From Bacillota bacterium (GTDB lineage Bacteria; Bacillota; Clostridia; Oscillospirales; Ruminococcaceae): a stretch of DNA of 6,631 nucleotides. The translations under genes and the position numbers were made by a program. This document shows positions 1-6,631 of this stretch, piece by piece. How positions within the stretch are numbered: the first letter of the stretch is position 1; each line of letters opens with the position of its first letter. A model generated the notes under the pieces. It searched no databases. It was not told where the DNA came from and saw only the letters and a program-made list of their open reading frames with translations. The stretch is taken from contig JAEXNS010000218.1 of NCBI GenBank assembly GCA_023439605.1, positions 1-6,631 of the forward strand, written 5' to 3'.

Positions 1-947
1 GTGTTAGGTACACTATATGTTTTGTATTCAGACATTTTTGAATCAAAAAACTTAATTATATTTTCTAAAAAGACCTTTTTTTCATTAGCTATATTAAAAT
101 TTAATAAATCTTTAGTATAATCTAAATAAAAATTAAGAACATCATTTATAATTGAATAGTTCCCTATAAAGTATTCTTGCTTAAATTTTTCAATGAATGA
201 TTTCCAAATGTTTTTTGATTTTGAATGGTACATATAATCAAAAATCTTTATAAATTTAGAAAATTCTTCTGGATGATTCATTGAACAAAAAAAATCGTGT
301 GTATTATCCAGAAAAATTTTATAATTTATTTCAAAGCGATTTCTTATACTATAATCTGCAGAATTAAAATTTTTTGTAAAATAATTTTTATAGTATTGAG
401 AATATCTCCCCTTTATTAAAAATAATTCTTTATTTAAACTTTTAGGTTCATAATGAACTATTTTTACATTTTTATTTCCAAAGTCTTTATTTGCCTGATT
501 TATTATTGCTTCCGAATCCTTTATATCAGTATAAGAAGCTTTTTTAGGATCTTTATAAAGAATAATGTTTATATCTGTCGTATAAACTTTATCAATAATG
601 TTAACAAGCATATTGTGAATACTATTTTTATTATATGGAAAATTAGCGAATAATAAAATTTTTCCTACTATCTTTTTCTTTTGATTTAATGAAACACTAT
701 AAACTTCGTAATCTGAAATTGGAACTTCTATTATTTTTCCTATAGGAACTTTTTGATTATATATATATATAAGGGAATCTTGTTCTATAACCTTTTCATC
801 TTCTGAATAAATAAATATATAACTTTTATTTATAGATAAAAAATTCGTATTTATAACTTGTCCTTTAGGCATAAGTTCTTGTGCAAAACTATATCTTGAA
901 TCGTCACCAATACAAGTGATAATTTCACATTTTTTTAAATCTATCAT
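1..947 (-). CDS. Unrecognised protein downstream of the dynamin pair, 3' end outside the window
   Basis: Reading leftward from an ATG at 945-947, the frame stays open for 315 codons to the window edge, which is far beyond chance in DNA this AT-rich. An in-frame TAG lies at 966-968, so no longer start is available. An AGAAGGG stretch (961-967) is a possible ribosome binding site, with a rather long 13-base spacing. I do not recognise the family. Residues 1-130 look beta-rich (segments such as KSYIFIYSED and DSLIYIYNQKVPIGK). From about residue 145 the protein is mainly helical and rich in Lys, Asn, Tyr and Phe (for example RYSQYYKNYFTKNF near 181). No signal peptide or transmembrane helix is visible. 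The stretch around residues 20-75 faintly recalls an Hsp70 substrate-binding beta domain, but that is only an impression. It lies 57 bases after the second dynamin gene on the same strand, which suggests it belongs to that operon. The ORF is well supported; its function is unknown. Confidence 0.85.
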   Translation of the reverse strand, partial: MIDLKKCEIITCIGDDSRYSFAQELMPKGQVINTNFLSINKSYIFIYSEDEKVIEQDSLIYIYNQKVPIGKIIEVPISDYEVYSVSLNQKKKIVGKILLFANFPYNKNSIHNMLVNIIDKVYTTDINIILYKDPKKASYTDIKDSEAIINQANKDFGNKNVKIVHYEPKSLNKELFLIKGRYSQYYKNYFTKNFNSADYSIRNRFEINYKIFLDNTHDFFCSMNHPEEFSKFIKIFDYMYHSKSKNIWKSFIEKFKQEYFIGNYSIINDVLNFYLDYTKDLLNFNIANEKKVFLENIIKFFDSKMSEYKTYSVPN

Positions 948-968
948 GTTAAATTTCCAGCCCTTCTA

Positions 969-997
969 ATTATATAGTTCTCTTAATATTTAAACAA
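969..997 (-). promoter_or_regulatory. Weak candidate promoter before the third gene
   Basis: On the minus strand TTGTTT (997-992) and TATAAT (974-969) are separated by 17 bases. The -10 hexamer is perfect, but only the TTG of the -35 matches. Transcription would start near 962, inside the presumed ribosome binding site, giving a leader of only about 15 bases. The pattern is also easy to obtain by chance at this AT content. Read-through from the dynamin genes is at least as likely a source of expression. Confidence 0.2.
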
Positions 998-1004
998 ACT
1001 GTAA

Positions 1005-3302
1005 TTAGTCAGTATTAAGAACTTGATCTAAATAATTTGACAATTCATTTTTTAAATTAGATAATTCTTTTATTTGATTACTTAAAATCAATGTATTTTT
1101 ATCTTTATCCTCTTGAGAATTATGTAAATTTGTCTTCAATATTTCTAAACTGTTGTTTTTTATATTTAAATCCTTGGCTAATTCATTTTTAATTATATCA
1201 TTTATAATTATTATTGAATTTTTCATGTGTTTTTTTACTGAAGTATAAATTTGTGATTTATATGTTTTAACTGCATCATGGTATAGTCCTTCAATTAAAG
1301 ACTTTTTCTTTATAAAAAGAGCTATATTTTCTTTTATATATCTTTCTTTAAAATCTTGTCTTTTTGCATCAAGATTGTTTTGAAGGAGTTGAAGATTTTT
1401 TAAATTTTTAGTTTGAATTTTTTCAAGTTCAATACTGGAAGGTCCGCTATAATCATAATTAGAAAGTAACTGCTTTTGGAACAATATATCGTCATTAAAC
1501 TGCTTTCTTTTAGATTCAGTTTCTTCTTTCCATTTTAAAACTTCAGTATCGTCCTTATGTTCTATTGTTTCTAAAATCACCTTTTTAGTTGTGATTTTTT
1601 TCAAAAACCCAATAATGCCTTTTTGTGCCTGTTCATTTATTTCTTTTTTATAAACCCTTTCAACTTTAGGTTTTTCAAGTTCTAATTCAAAGGCGGATTT
1701 TGATGCATTTATATTTGCTATTACATCAGAAATTTTCTTTACTTCTTTTTCTATATTAACAATATTAATTATTTCTAAATCATTAATATCAATTTCACTT
1801 TGTAATTTACCTATTTTTTCAGTAAGCTCATTTATTTCATTTTGATATTCTTCTATTCCCAGTACAAAACCACTTTCAGAAGTACTGTATTTTATTTCAA
1901 AATCAATTTTTTCAAATTCAATTTCATTTATTTTTGACATAATTGATTCATGGTAGTCTTTTGAATAATGGTCAATGATTTTAGAAATAATACCTAAATA
2001 ATAAGTTTTTATTGTACTAAATAGATTATGCAAATCAAATTTTAAAATAGTAACTATATTCTTTTCTAAATCCTCTACATCTATAATTGACTGTAAAATA
2101 TTCAAATTCTTCAATAAATTTTCCTTAAAGAATTCGCATTTTTCTTGAATAAAATCTTTAATATCTGTTCTTGATAAATCCAGTCTGCTTTCTATATTTA
2201 ATAAAATTGCTTTAAATTTTGTATCTTGTTTAATTTTTTGATCCTCTATTTCAACAATTTTATTATTTATATCATCAAAATTTTCAGAAATTTTATATAT
2301 ATCAAAATATAATTCAAGTGATCTTAAAGAATAATCAACTAGATTTAAAGTTTTTTGTATTGGGGTGATTATTTGATTTTTTGCCTTGTCCCCTTCAATT
2401 ATATATTTGACTACCCAGTCTTCGAATTCGTTTATGTTTGAACGTTCTAATAAAATTTTCTTTTCTTGCTCAGAAAATTTTAATTTCCCACGATAATCTA
2501 AAGTGGATTTTGAACGGGAAATTAAAGCTTGATACGCTGAAACACCAATTATATTTATGTCATCTATCTCATCAAAATATTTTTTATAATTCTCTTTTAT
2601 TGAACTAATAATGTTATTTTTAGTTTCTTTTTCAATTGATTTTATTTCATCAATTTTATTTAGTACAAACGTAATTTTGGGATTTTTATTTTTTAATTTA
2701 CTTATAAAATTAAAATCCGAACTACTTCCAGGTCTATCTGCACTAAACATATATACGCATACATTTGCTCTCTCTATTTGTGATAAAGTCATTTCAAAAT
2801 GATGTTCTGCAATACCATTTAAACCTGGCGTATCAACAATAGTAATGTTGTTCTTGAGAAATTTTGAATCATAATAAATATCAATACATTTAACTTCTTT
2901 TGCAACATTGATAGAACTTTTTGTACTACAGTATTCACTCAATATATCTATATCAAATTTTTCTAATTTTTTTATAGTCTTATCATTATAATGAACATTT
3001 GCAAATTCATTATTTTTTGCTTTAGATGAATGTCTGATAAAATTTAATGTTGCTGTTGTTTCAGAAGTAAACGAAGGTAAAATCTTTTCTCCTAAAAGTG
3101 CGTTTATAAAGGTTGATTTACCAACACTAAATTCTCCAGCAATTACTATACAAAAGTCATTATTAAAGAGCAAAGTTGCTAAATCATTAACAACTTTGCT
3201 TTCTGAGTTCATTTTTTCATTTAAATAAAATTTTTCTACTTTATTCAATAAGTTTATTGTATTTTTTTTATCTTTTTCATACTTTACTATATAATCGTTC
3301 AT
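1005..3302 (-). CDS. Dynamin-like GTPase, second of a tandem pair (DLP-B)
   Basis: A 765-residue bacterial dynamin-family large GTPase. Seen in the sequence: P-loop GEFSVGKST (56-64), switch I threonines in TTAT (82-85), G3 DTPGLNG (157-163), a complete G4 NKID (215-218) and a G5-like SAY (255-257). A helical stalk follows (about 310-470). Two coiled-coil arms (about 482-545 and 585-665) flank a short tip rich in hydrophobic and basic residues (about 561-575), then a helical C-terminus (690-765). There is no signal peptide or clear transmembrane helix, so it should be cytosolic and peripherally membrane-bound, as known bacterial dynamins are. The ATG at 3300-3302 lies inside the end of the preceding gene, giving a 26-base overlap, and is preceded by a strong AAGGTGG site. 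This indicates translational coupling with DLP-A. Family relatives such as Nostoc BDLP, B. subtilis DynA and C. jejuni DLP1/2 remodel or tether membranes using GTP. The family call is firm; the biological role is inferred. Confidence 0.95.
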   Translation of the reverse strand: MNDYIVKYEKDKKNTINLLNKVEKFYLNEKMNSESKVVNDLATLLFNNDFCIVIAGEFSVGKSTFINALLGEKILPSFTSETTATLNFIRHSSKAKNNEFANVHYNDKTIKKLEKFDIDILSEYCSTKSSINVAKEVKCIDIYYDSKFLKNNITIVDTPGLNGIAEHHFEMTLSQIERANVCVYMFSADRPGSSSDFNFISKLKNKNPKITFVLNKIDEIKSIEKETKNNIISSIKENYKKYFDEIDDINIIGVSAYQALISRSKSTLDYRGKLKFSEQEKKILLERSNINEFEDWVVKYIIEGDKAKNQIITPIQKTLNLVDYSLRSLELYFDIYKISENFDDINNKIVEIEDQKIKQDTKFKAILLNIESRLDLSRTDIKDFIQEKCEFFKENLLKNLNILQSIIDVEDLEKNIVTILKFDLHNLFSTIKTYYLGIISKIIDHYSKDYHESIMSKINEIEFEKIDFEIKYSTSESGFVLGIEEYQNEINELTEKIGKLQSEIDINDLEIINIVNIEKEVKKISDVIANINASKSAFELELEKPKVERVYKKEINEQAQKGIIGFLKKITTKKVILETIEHKDDTEVLKWKEETESKRKQFNDDILFQKQLLSNYDYSGPSSIELEKIQTKNLKNLQLLQNNLDAKRQDFKERYIKENIALFIKKKSLIEGLYHDAVKTYKSQIYTSVKKHMKNSIIIINDIIKNELAKDLNIKNNSLEILKTNLHNSQEDKDKNTLILSNQIKELSNLKNELSNYLDQVLNTD

Positions 3303-5607
3303 CTTTGAATTCCACCTTAAGATCGTTGTAAATGTTTTCTATTTTAGATATTTCATATTTTTTATTTTTATATCTATTTTGTATATCTATAAGATTTCCT
3401 TCTATAATAGCATCTAAAATATCATTTTTTTCTAAAAATCTTTTTTCAAATTCTTTTTCTACATATTCTTTTATTGTTTTTGCATTTTCAAGAGCATCAT
3501 TTTTTACAGATTCTTTAAAAATGTTTAATATAGGATTTTCTCCTTCAAATAAATATTTGTAGATATCTTTTTTTAGCTGTTTTTTTCTTAAAAGCAAATA
3601 TTCATTTTCAAGTCTATCTTCAAACATTTTTAATTCATCGTTTTTAGCATCTATTTCTCTTTGAACTGTTTCAATTCTTCTTTTACATGTTTCAAATTCT
3701 TTTTCTGAAGATATAGAAAGCTTTTCTATATCTATTTTTTTATTTTCTAATGAAAGAATTTCTTTATTTAATGCTTCTCTTTCATTATCCAAAGAAATTT
3801 TTAAATCCCGTTTTTGTTGATCCCAAGTTAAACCTGCACTATCATCAAATTTAGGTACTTTTCTAGTTCCTTTTTTCTTACCAATAATGAATTGAAATAC
3901 CTTACTTAGTCCTTTTCTGTCCTCAAAGTATTCTTCTAAAACATATGTAACCTGTTCAGAAGGCCTGTCACCTAATTTATCTTCTTTTTTTCTATATTCT
4001 GTAATCAGGTTATCTTTTTTAGTTTTGTTTTCAGCAATTTTTTTGTTTAAATTTTCAAGTTCAAGCATCATTTGTTTTTTACTTGCTTCAAATTCAAGAA
4101 TATATTTGTTGTTATCATATAAAGTTTTTTGTAAGTTTTTGATTTCATTTTTAATATTATCTGATGCTAATTCCTCTTGAATTACTTTAGAAATTTTAAA
4201 CTCGCTTCTATTATTGCTCATTCCAGTTATTATATTACTGTATTCATCAATTCTGAGTAGAACTGTTTTGTAAATTAACTGGAAACAGTATTCTTTTTTA
4301 TGATCGAGTTCATTTTGATATTCATCAATTTGTTTTTGCATTTCAGTTTTATAAAATCCAGCTGTAATTTTATTTTCAAAAGATTCATAAATGTTTTCAG
4401 TATTGATTAAAATACCTAAATTACTGTTTATTTTTTCTACATTTTCATAAATATCTGAAACTAACAATTTTCTATTTTCCTCAAAAATATCATCAATAAA
4501 TTTATATAATTGAGATATAATTTTATCTTTATTTTGAAGATAGTTTTGTTTTTGTAATTTAATATGGTTAATATCTTTAAAAGCTCTATCCTGTAAAATA
4601 GATTCTTCAATTTCAGATTGTTTTTTATTCGCAGTTAGCAAGACATATTCTAACAAGTTAAGAATACTATAACAGTCGGAAAGATATCGGTTATTTTTAA
4701 AATTAGAGTCATTTATAATTTTTATTAATATATTTTCAAACTCAAAAAAATTTGACTCTTTTAAAATAATATTTCTCTGGATATCGTTTAAATCAAACCA
4801 ATCATTTTCATATAATCTTGGAATTGAATAATCTTTACCTACTAAAGCTTTTAGTGCTGATATTGCACAATAATATGCAATTATATTTTTATTTTCTGCA
4901 AGAATATATCTGTTTATATTTTCTTTTATTTCTTGCAATTTTATATCAACAGTTTCACCTTCAGAAGTTTTTAATTCATCTATAAAGTTACATGTAAAAA
5001 TAAACGTATTTTGATAATTTGTAAGATATTTTATAAATTCTATATCTGTTTGAGATATGCCTCTTTTTTGGAATAAATATATACAAGCATGAGATTGTTT
5101 TATTTCTTGAACTGTCAATTCTCTATGTTTATCAGCCAACCCATTTAAACCAGGAGTGTCAACAATAATAAGTTCCTCTTCAATGTTATCAATAAAATTA
5201 ATAAATATATCTACACTACTTATTTCATAAATAACATCTATGTCCGATTGAGTAGTTGTATATTCATGTAGTTTTGAAAGATCAGTCAAAACTTTATTTG
5301 TTCCATTTATAAAATTAACAATACAAGTATTTTTTCTTTTATCATTTTTATCAACGTTATGTATGTATGTTATGGTTGCTGTAGTTTCAAGTGTAGCATG
5401 TTTTAATAAATCTTGCCCAATGATAGCATTAATAAAAGTTGATTTTCCAGAACTAAATTCTCCAACCACTGCAATTTTAAATTCCTTTACATCAACACGC
5501 TCAATTAAATTATCAATGGTATCAACAATACTTGCACTGTCATAAACAATGGAGTATTTTTTGATATCTTCTAGAAGAGTTTTAAGATTAATATTTTTCC
5601 GTAACAT
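3277..5607 (-). CDS. Dynamin-like GTPase, first of a tandem pair, with altered G4 motif (DLP-A)
   Basis: A 776-residue dynamin-family GTPase, paralogous to the next gene. Seen: P-loop GEFSSGKST (49-57), TTAT (75-78) in switch I, and G3 DTPGLNG (150-156). The G4 position reads NFID (207-210), where the usual form is NKxD. The Asn and Asp that contact guanine are kept but the Lys is Phe (codon TTT at 4984-4986). A helical stalk (about 300-480) leads to charged coiled coils (about 482-545 and 595-680) around a tip with VFQFIIGKKKGTRKV (570-584), then a helical C-terminus to 776. The P-loop and G3 segments align almost residue for residue with DLP-B, so the pair arose by duplication. There is no signal peptide or clear transmembrane segment. 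The ATG at 5605-5607 follows AAAGGAG by 5 bases, and a good promoter lies about 105 bases upstream, so this is the first gene of the operon. It ends in TGA at 3277-3279, within DLP-B. It probably forms a hetero-oligomer with DLP-B; GTP hydrolysis or nucleotide specificity may differ between the two. Confidence 0.95.
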   Translation of the reverse strand: MLRKNINLKTLLEDIKKYSIVYDSASIVDTIDNLIERVDVKEFKIAVVGEFSSGKSTFINAIIGQDLLKHATLETTATITYIHNVDKNDKRKNTCIVNFINGTNKVLTDLSKLHEYTTTQSDIDVIYEISSVDIFINFIDNIEEELIIVDTPGLNGLADKHRELTVQEIKQSHACIYLFQKRGISQTDIEFIKYLTNYQNTFIFTCNFIDELKTSEGETVDIKLQEIKENINRYILAENKNIIAYYCAISALKALVGKDYSIPRLYENDWFDLNDIQRNIILKESNFFEFENILIKIINDSNFKNNRYLSDCYSILNLLEYVLLTANKKQSEIEESILQDRAFKDINHIKLQKQNYLQNKDKIISQLYKFIDDIFEENRKLLVSDIYENVEKINSNLGILINTENIYESFENKITAGFYKTEMQKQIDEYQNELDHKKEYCFQLIYKTVLLRIDEYSNIITGMSNNRSEFKISKVIQEELASDNIKNEIKNLQKTLYDNNKYILEFEASKKQMMLELENLNKKIAENKTKKDNLITEYRKKEDKLGDRPSEQVTYVLEEYFEDRKGLSKVFQFIIGKKKGTRKVPKFDDSAGLTWDQQKRDLKISLDNEREALNKEILSLENKKIDIEKLSISSEKEFETCKRRIETVQREIDAKNDELKMFEDRLENEYLLLRKKQLKKDIYKYLFEGENPILNIFKESVKNDALENAKTIKEYVEKEFEKRFLEKNDILDAIIEGNLIDIQNRYKNKKYEISKIENIYNDLKVEFKDERLYSKV
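3312..3318 (-). promoter_or_regulatory. Ribosome binding site of DLP-B inside the DLP-A coding end
   Basis: AAGGTGG on the minus strand, one base from the ideal AAGGAGG, sits 9 bases before the ATG at 3302. It lies within the last codons of DLP-A. It fixes the overlapping start of DLP-B and suggests that ribosomes finishing DLP-A, or stalled near its TGA stop, keep this site open. Confidence 0.75.
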
Positions 5608-5612
5608 AATGA

Positions 5613-5619
5613 CTCCTTT
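5613..5619 (-). promoter_or_regulatory. Ribosome binding site of DLP-A
   Basis: AAAGGAG on the minus strand, 5 bases before the ATG at 5607. It is a near-perfect Firmicutes Shine-Dalgarno sequence and supports the chosen start of the first dynamin gene. Confidence 0.8.
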
Positions 5620-5652
5620 GATTAATAAAAATATGTTTTAGGGTTTATAATG

Positions 5653-5704
5653 AGTGATATTTTTATATATTTTATCAAAAATAATAAAATAGTATAAATT
5701 CACT
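5653..5704 (-). promoter_or_regulatory. AT-rich hairpin in the operon leader
   Basis: Three nested complementary pairs are centred in the predicted leader: AGTGA (5653-5657) with TCACT (5700-5704), TTTATA (5662-5667) with TATAAA (5693-5698), and TATTTTAT (5668-5675) with ATAAAATA (5684-5691). They leave one bulged base at 5692 and an 8-base loop. The fold would begin about 8 bases after the predicted transcript start and end well before the ribosome binding site. It is almost all A-U, so its stability is modest, and some pairing is expected by chance in such DNA. It could stabilise the messenger 5' end or bind a regulator. It matches no riboswitch class I know. Confidence 0.35.
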
Positions 5705-5718
5705 ATAATATTTATTAA

Positions 5719-5747
5719 ATTATATCATATTATGTGAAAAATATCAA
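5719..5747 (-). promoter_or_regulatory. Sigma-A-type promoter of the dynamin operon
   Basis: On the minus strand a -35 TTGATA (5747-5742) is followed after exactly 17 bases by a perfect -10 TATAAT (5724-5719). Five of six -35 bases match consensus. Transcription should start near 5712, giving a leader of about 105 bases before the ATG of the first dynamin gene. It lies in the gap after the enzyme gene, so the dynamin operon probably has its own expression. No operator repeat overlapping the hexamers is obvious. Confidence 0.65.
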
Positions 5748-5784
5748 CTACAAATTATGTAAATTAATTTTTATTTTTTAAGTA

Positions 5785-5850
5785 TAAAAACCTTTATAAT
5801 CAATAAAACAATCACGTAAACGGGTTATTTTATTAAAATAAAGGTTTTTA
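5785..5850 (-). terminator. Candidate terminator after the dockerin gene (13-base perfect inverted repeat)
   Basis: TAAAAACCTTTAT (5785-5797) is repeated as its exact reverse complement at 5838-5850, 8 bases beyond the dockerin stop codon. Inside it, AATAAAA (5802-5808) pairs with TTTTATT (5828-5834), leaving a 19-base loop. The A tract on one side and the T tract on the other are part of the stem, as in AT-rich intrinsic terminators, but only two G-C pairs support the outer stem. Its position, just after the enzyme gene and before the dynamin promoter, fits a terminator that separates the two units. Confidence 0.5.
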
Positions 5851-5857
5851 ATTTCAT

Positions 5858-6631
5858 TTAAAAAGATTTTAAAATATATGTTCTAATTAAAATAGCATCT
5901 AAAATATTAACTTGTCCATCATTATTTAGATCAGCTTTTTGTTGAAAATCTAAATTTTGAACATTTTCATTTTTCCCTAAAATAATTTGGATCATTAAAA
6001 TACAATCAGCAGAATTAAGTTTTTTGTCACCATTTATGTCGCCTAAAATTTCTTTTACTGCTTCTTTGATTTCGATTAATTGCCAATGTTGGTTTTCTCC
6101 AGCCACATCTTCCCATTGTTGAATGGTTGCATTTTCATCTTTTGACCATTTATACACATCAACTAATTTATTACTAGCTCTACTTATTATTTTAAAGTAG
6201 CCATCCTTAGTATTTACTATCTCCCAATGTTGATTATTTCCGCCATTGCTGGTGTATTGTATTTATAATCCCCCATTTGCTGTTGATGCATCTTTAACGT
6301 CAAGAGATTTTCCGCTTTTTACATTCGATATTTTTTTGTAACCATCTCCAACATCTATAATATACCATTGTTGTGATTCATCATTTTTATCACTTAATTG
6401 AACTATTTCAGCTGCTTCTATAGTAGAAAAATCCTTTACACTAAGTAATTTTCCACTATTTCTGTTAACTATTTTATATTTTGTTTTGTCTAATATATTT
6501 TCAGAAATTTTCCCCTTTTCAGCATCTATAGATATAGATTCATAATATGGTAATTCCAACTTTGTATCTGAGGTAAAAACCAGTGGCAACCAAACATACT
6601 GAGAGTCATTTACTTTTCCACTCCATGCACC
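5858..6631 (-). pseudogene. C-terminal part of a dockerin-bearing, ricin-lectin carbohydrate-active enzyme, broken by a nonsense codon
   Basis: The frame is open from the right edge; apparent starts at 6589 (TTG) and 6157 (GTG) are internal codons. The visible protein begins with the end of an unidentified domain (YVWLPLVF near 6600-6578), perhaps a glycoside hydrolase. Then comes a ricin-B/CBM13-like domain (about 6484-6068) with three QxW motifs (QQW, QHW, QHW), which normally binds sugars. A type I dockerin follows (about 6046-5861). Its two calcium loops start at DINGD and DLNND, each with the expected Asn and Asp at positions 9 and 12. Dockerins anchor enzymes to scaffoldin cohesins in the extracellular cellulosome. 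A TAA at 6263-6265 interrupts the second lectin repeat, between GGL and IQYTS. The frame is the same on both sides, so this is a substitution and not an indel. Protein made from this copy would lose half the lectin domain and the whole dockerin. The GTG at 6157 has no ribosome binding site, so separate translation of the tail is unlikely. The domain calls are strong; the enzyme family is not determined. Confidence 0.85.

Noticed and set aside
453..653. Plus-strand open frame of 66 codons
   Set aside because: It lies opposite the long unrecognised minus-strand gene (1-947), and its composition is that of a shadow frame (runs of Ile, Phe, Tyr and Asn).
757..771. TA dinucleotide run as a microsatellite or origin-like AT element
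   Set aside because: It is short and sits inside coding sequence, where it encodes alternating Ile and Tyr in a predicted beta strand.
966..1008. Inverted repeat CTAATTA (966-972) / TAATTAG (1002-1008) as a terminator between DLP-B and the third gene
   Set aside because: The 7-base arms are entirely A-T except for one pair, the loop is 29 bases and no T tract follows. It is too weak to claim an end of transcription there.
2611..2802. Plus-strand open frame of 63 codons
   Set aside because: It is antisense to the conserved GTPase domain of DLP-B, whose motifs explain the sequence constraint.
3332..3562. Plus-strand open frame of 76 codons with a hydrophobic, Phe/Ser-rich product
   Set aside because: It is antisense to the helical C-terminus of DLP-A. 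The apparent hydrophobicity comes from complementing Lys/Glu-rich codons.
5363..5545. Plus-strand open frame of 60 codons
   Set aside because: It lies opposite the P-loop region of DLP-A and has no evidence of its own.
5858..6157. Stand-alone small dockerin protein starting at GTG 6157
   Set aside because: No ribosome binding site precedes it, and the upstream codons continue the same ricin domain in frame. It is the tail of a broken larger gene.

Overview
The window comes from a very AT-rich genome. A type I dockerin follows a ricin-type lectin domain at the C-terminus of what looks like a secreted carbohydrate-active enzyme. This combination points to a cellulosome-type Clostridium or close Firmicutes relative; the species cannot be fixed from the sequence. 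All supported genes lie on the minus strand, so the window reads from right to left. No tRNA, rRNA, CRISPR array, insertion sequence or integrase is visible.

Right end (6631 to 5858): the 3' part of an enzyme gene that enters the window already open. It encodes the end of a possible catalytic domain, a ricin-B/CBM13-like domain with three QxW repeats, and a dockerin with two calcium loops. One in-frame TAA at 6263-6265 splits the lectin domain while the frame stays intact on both sides. The copy therefore looks like a nonsense pseudogene, or an enzyme that has lost its dockerin. A 250-base gap (5857 to 5608) follows. It holds a long AT-rich inverted repeat that may terminate the enzyme gene, then a near-consensus sigma-A-type promoter, and a leader of about 105 bases that can fold into an AT hairpin.

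Centre (5607 to 1005): two large dynamin-like GTPases of 776 and 765 residues. They overlap by 26 bases and each has a strong ribosome binding site, so they are very probably co-transcribed and translationally coupled. They are paralogues: N-terminal GTPase domain, helical stalk, long coiled-coil arms around a hydrophobic/basic tip, and a returning helical C-terminus. The first has a degenerate G4 motif (NFID) while the second keeps NKID, suggesting an asymmetric hetero-oligomer.

Left end (947 to 1): after a 57-base gap, a third same-strand gene runs off the window edge. Its 315 visible codons contain no stop, and I do not recognise the product. The likely unit is promoter, DLP-A, DLP-B, unknown protein. 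Known paired bacterial dynamins act in membrane fusion, fission or stabilisation, and some dynamin pairs (Eleos/LeoABC type) defend against phage. A membrane-remodelling or defence role with the third protein as partner is the most interesting reading of the window, but it is an inference.
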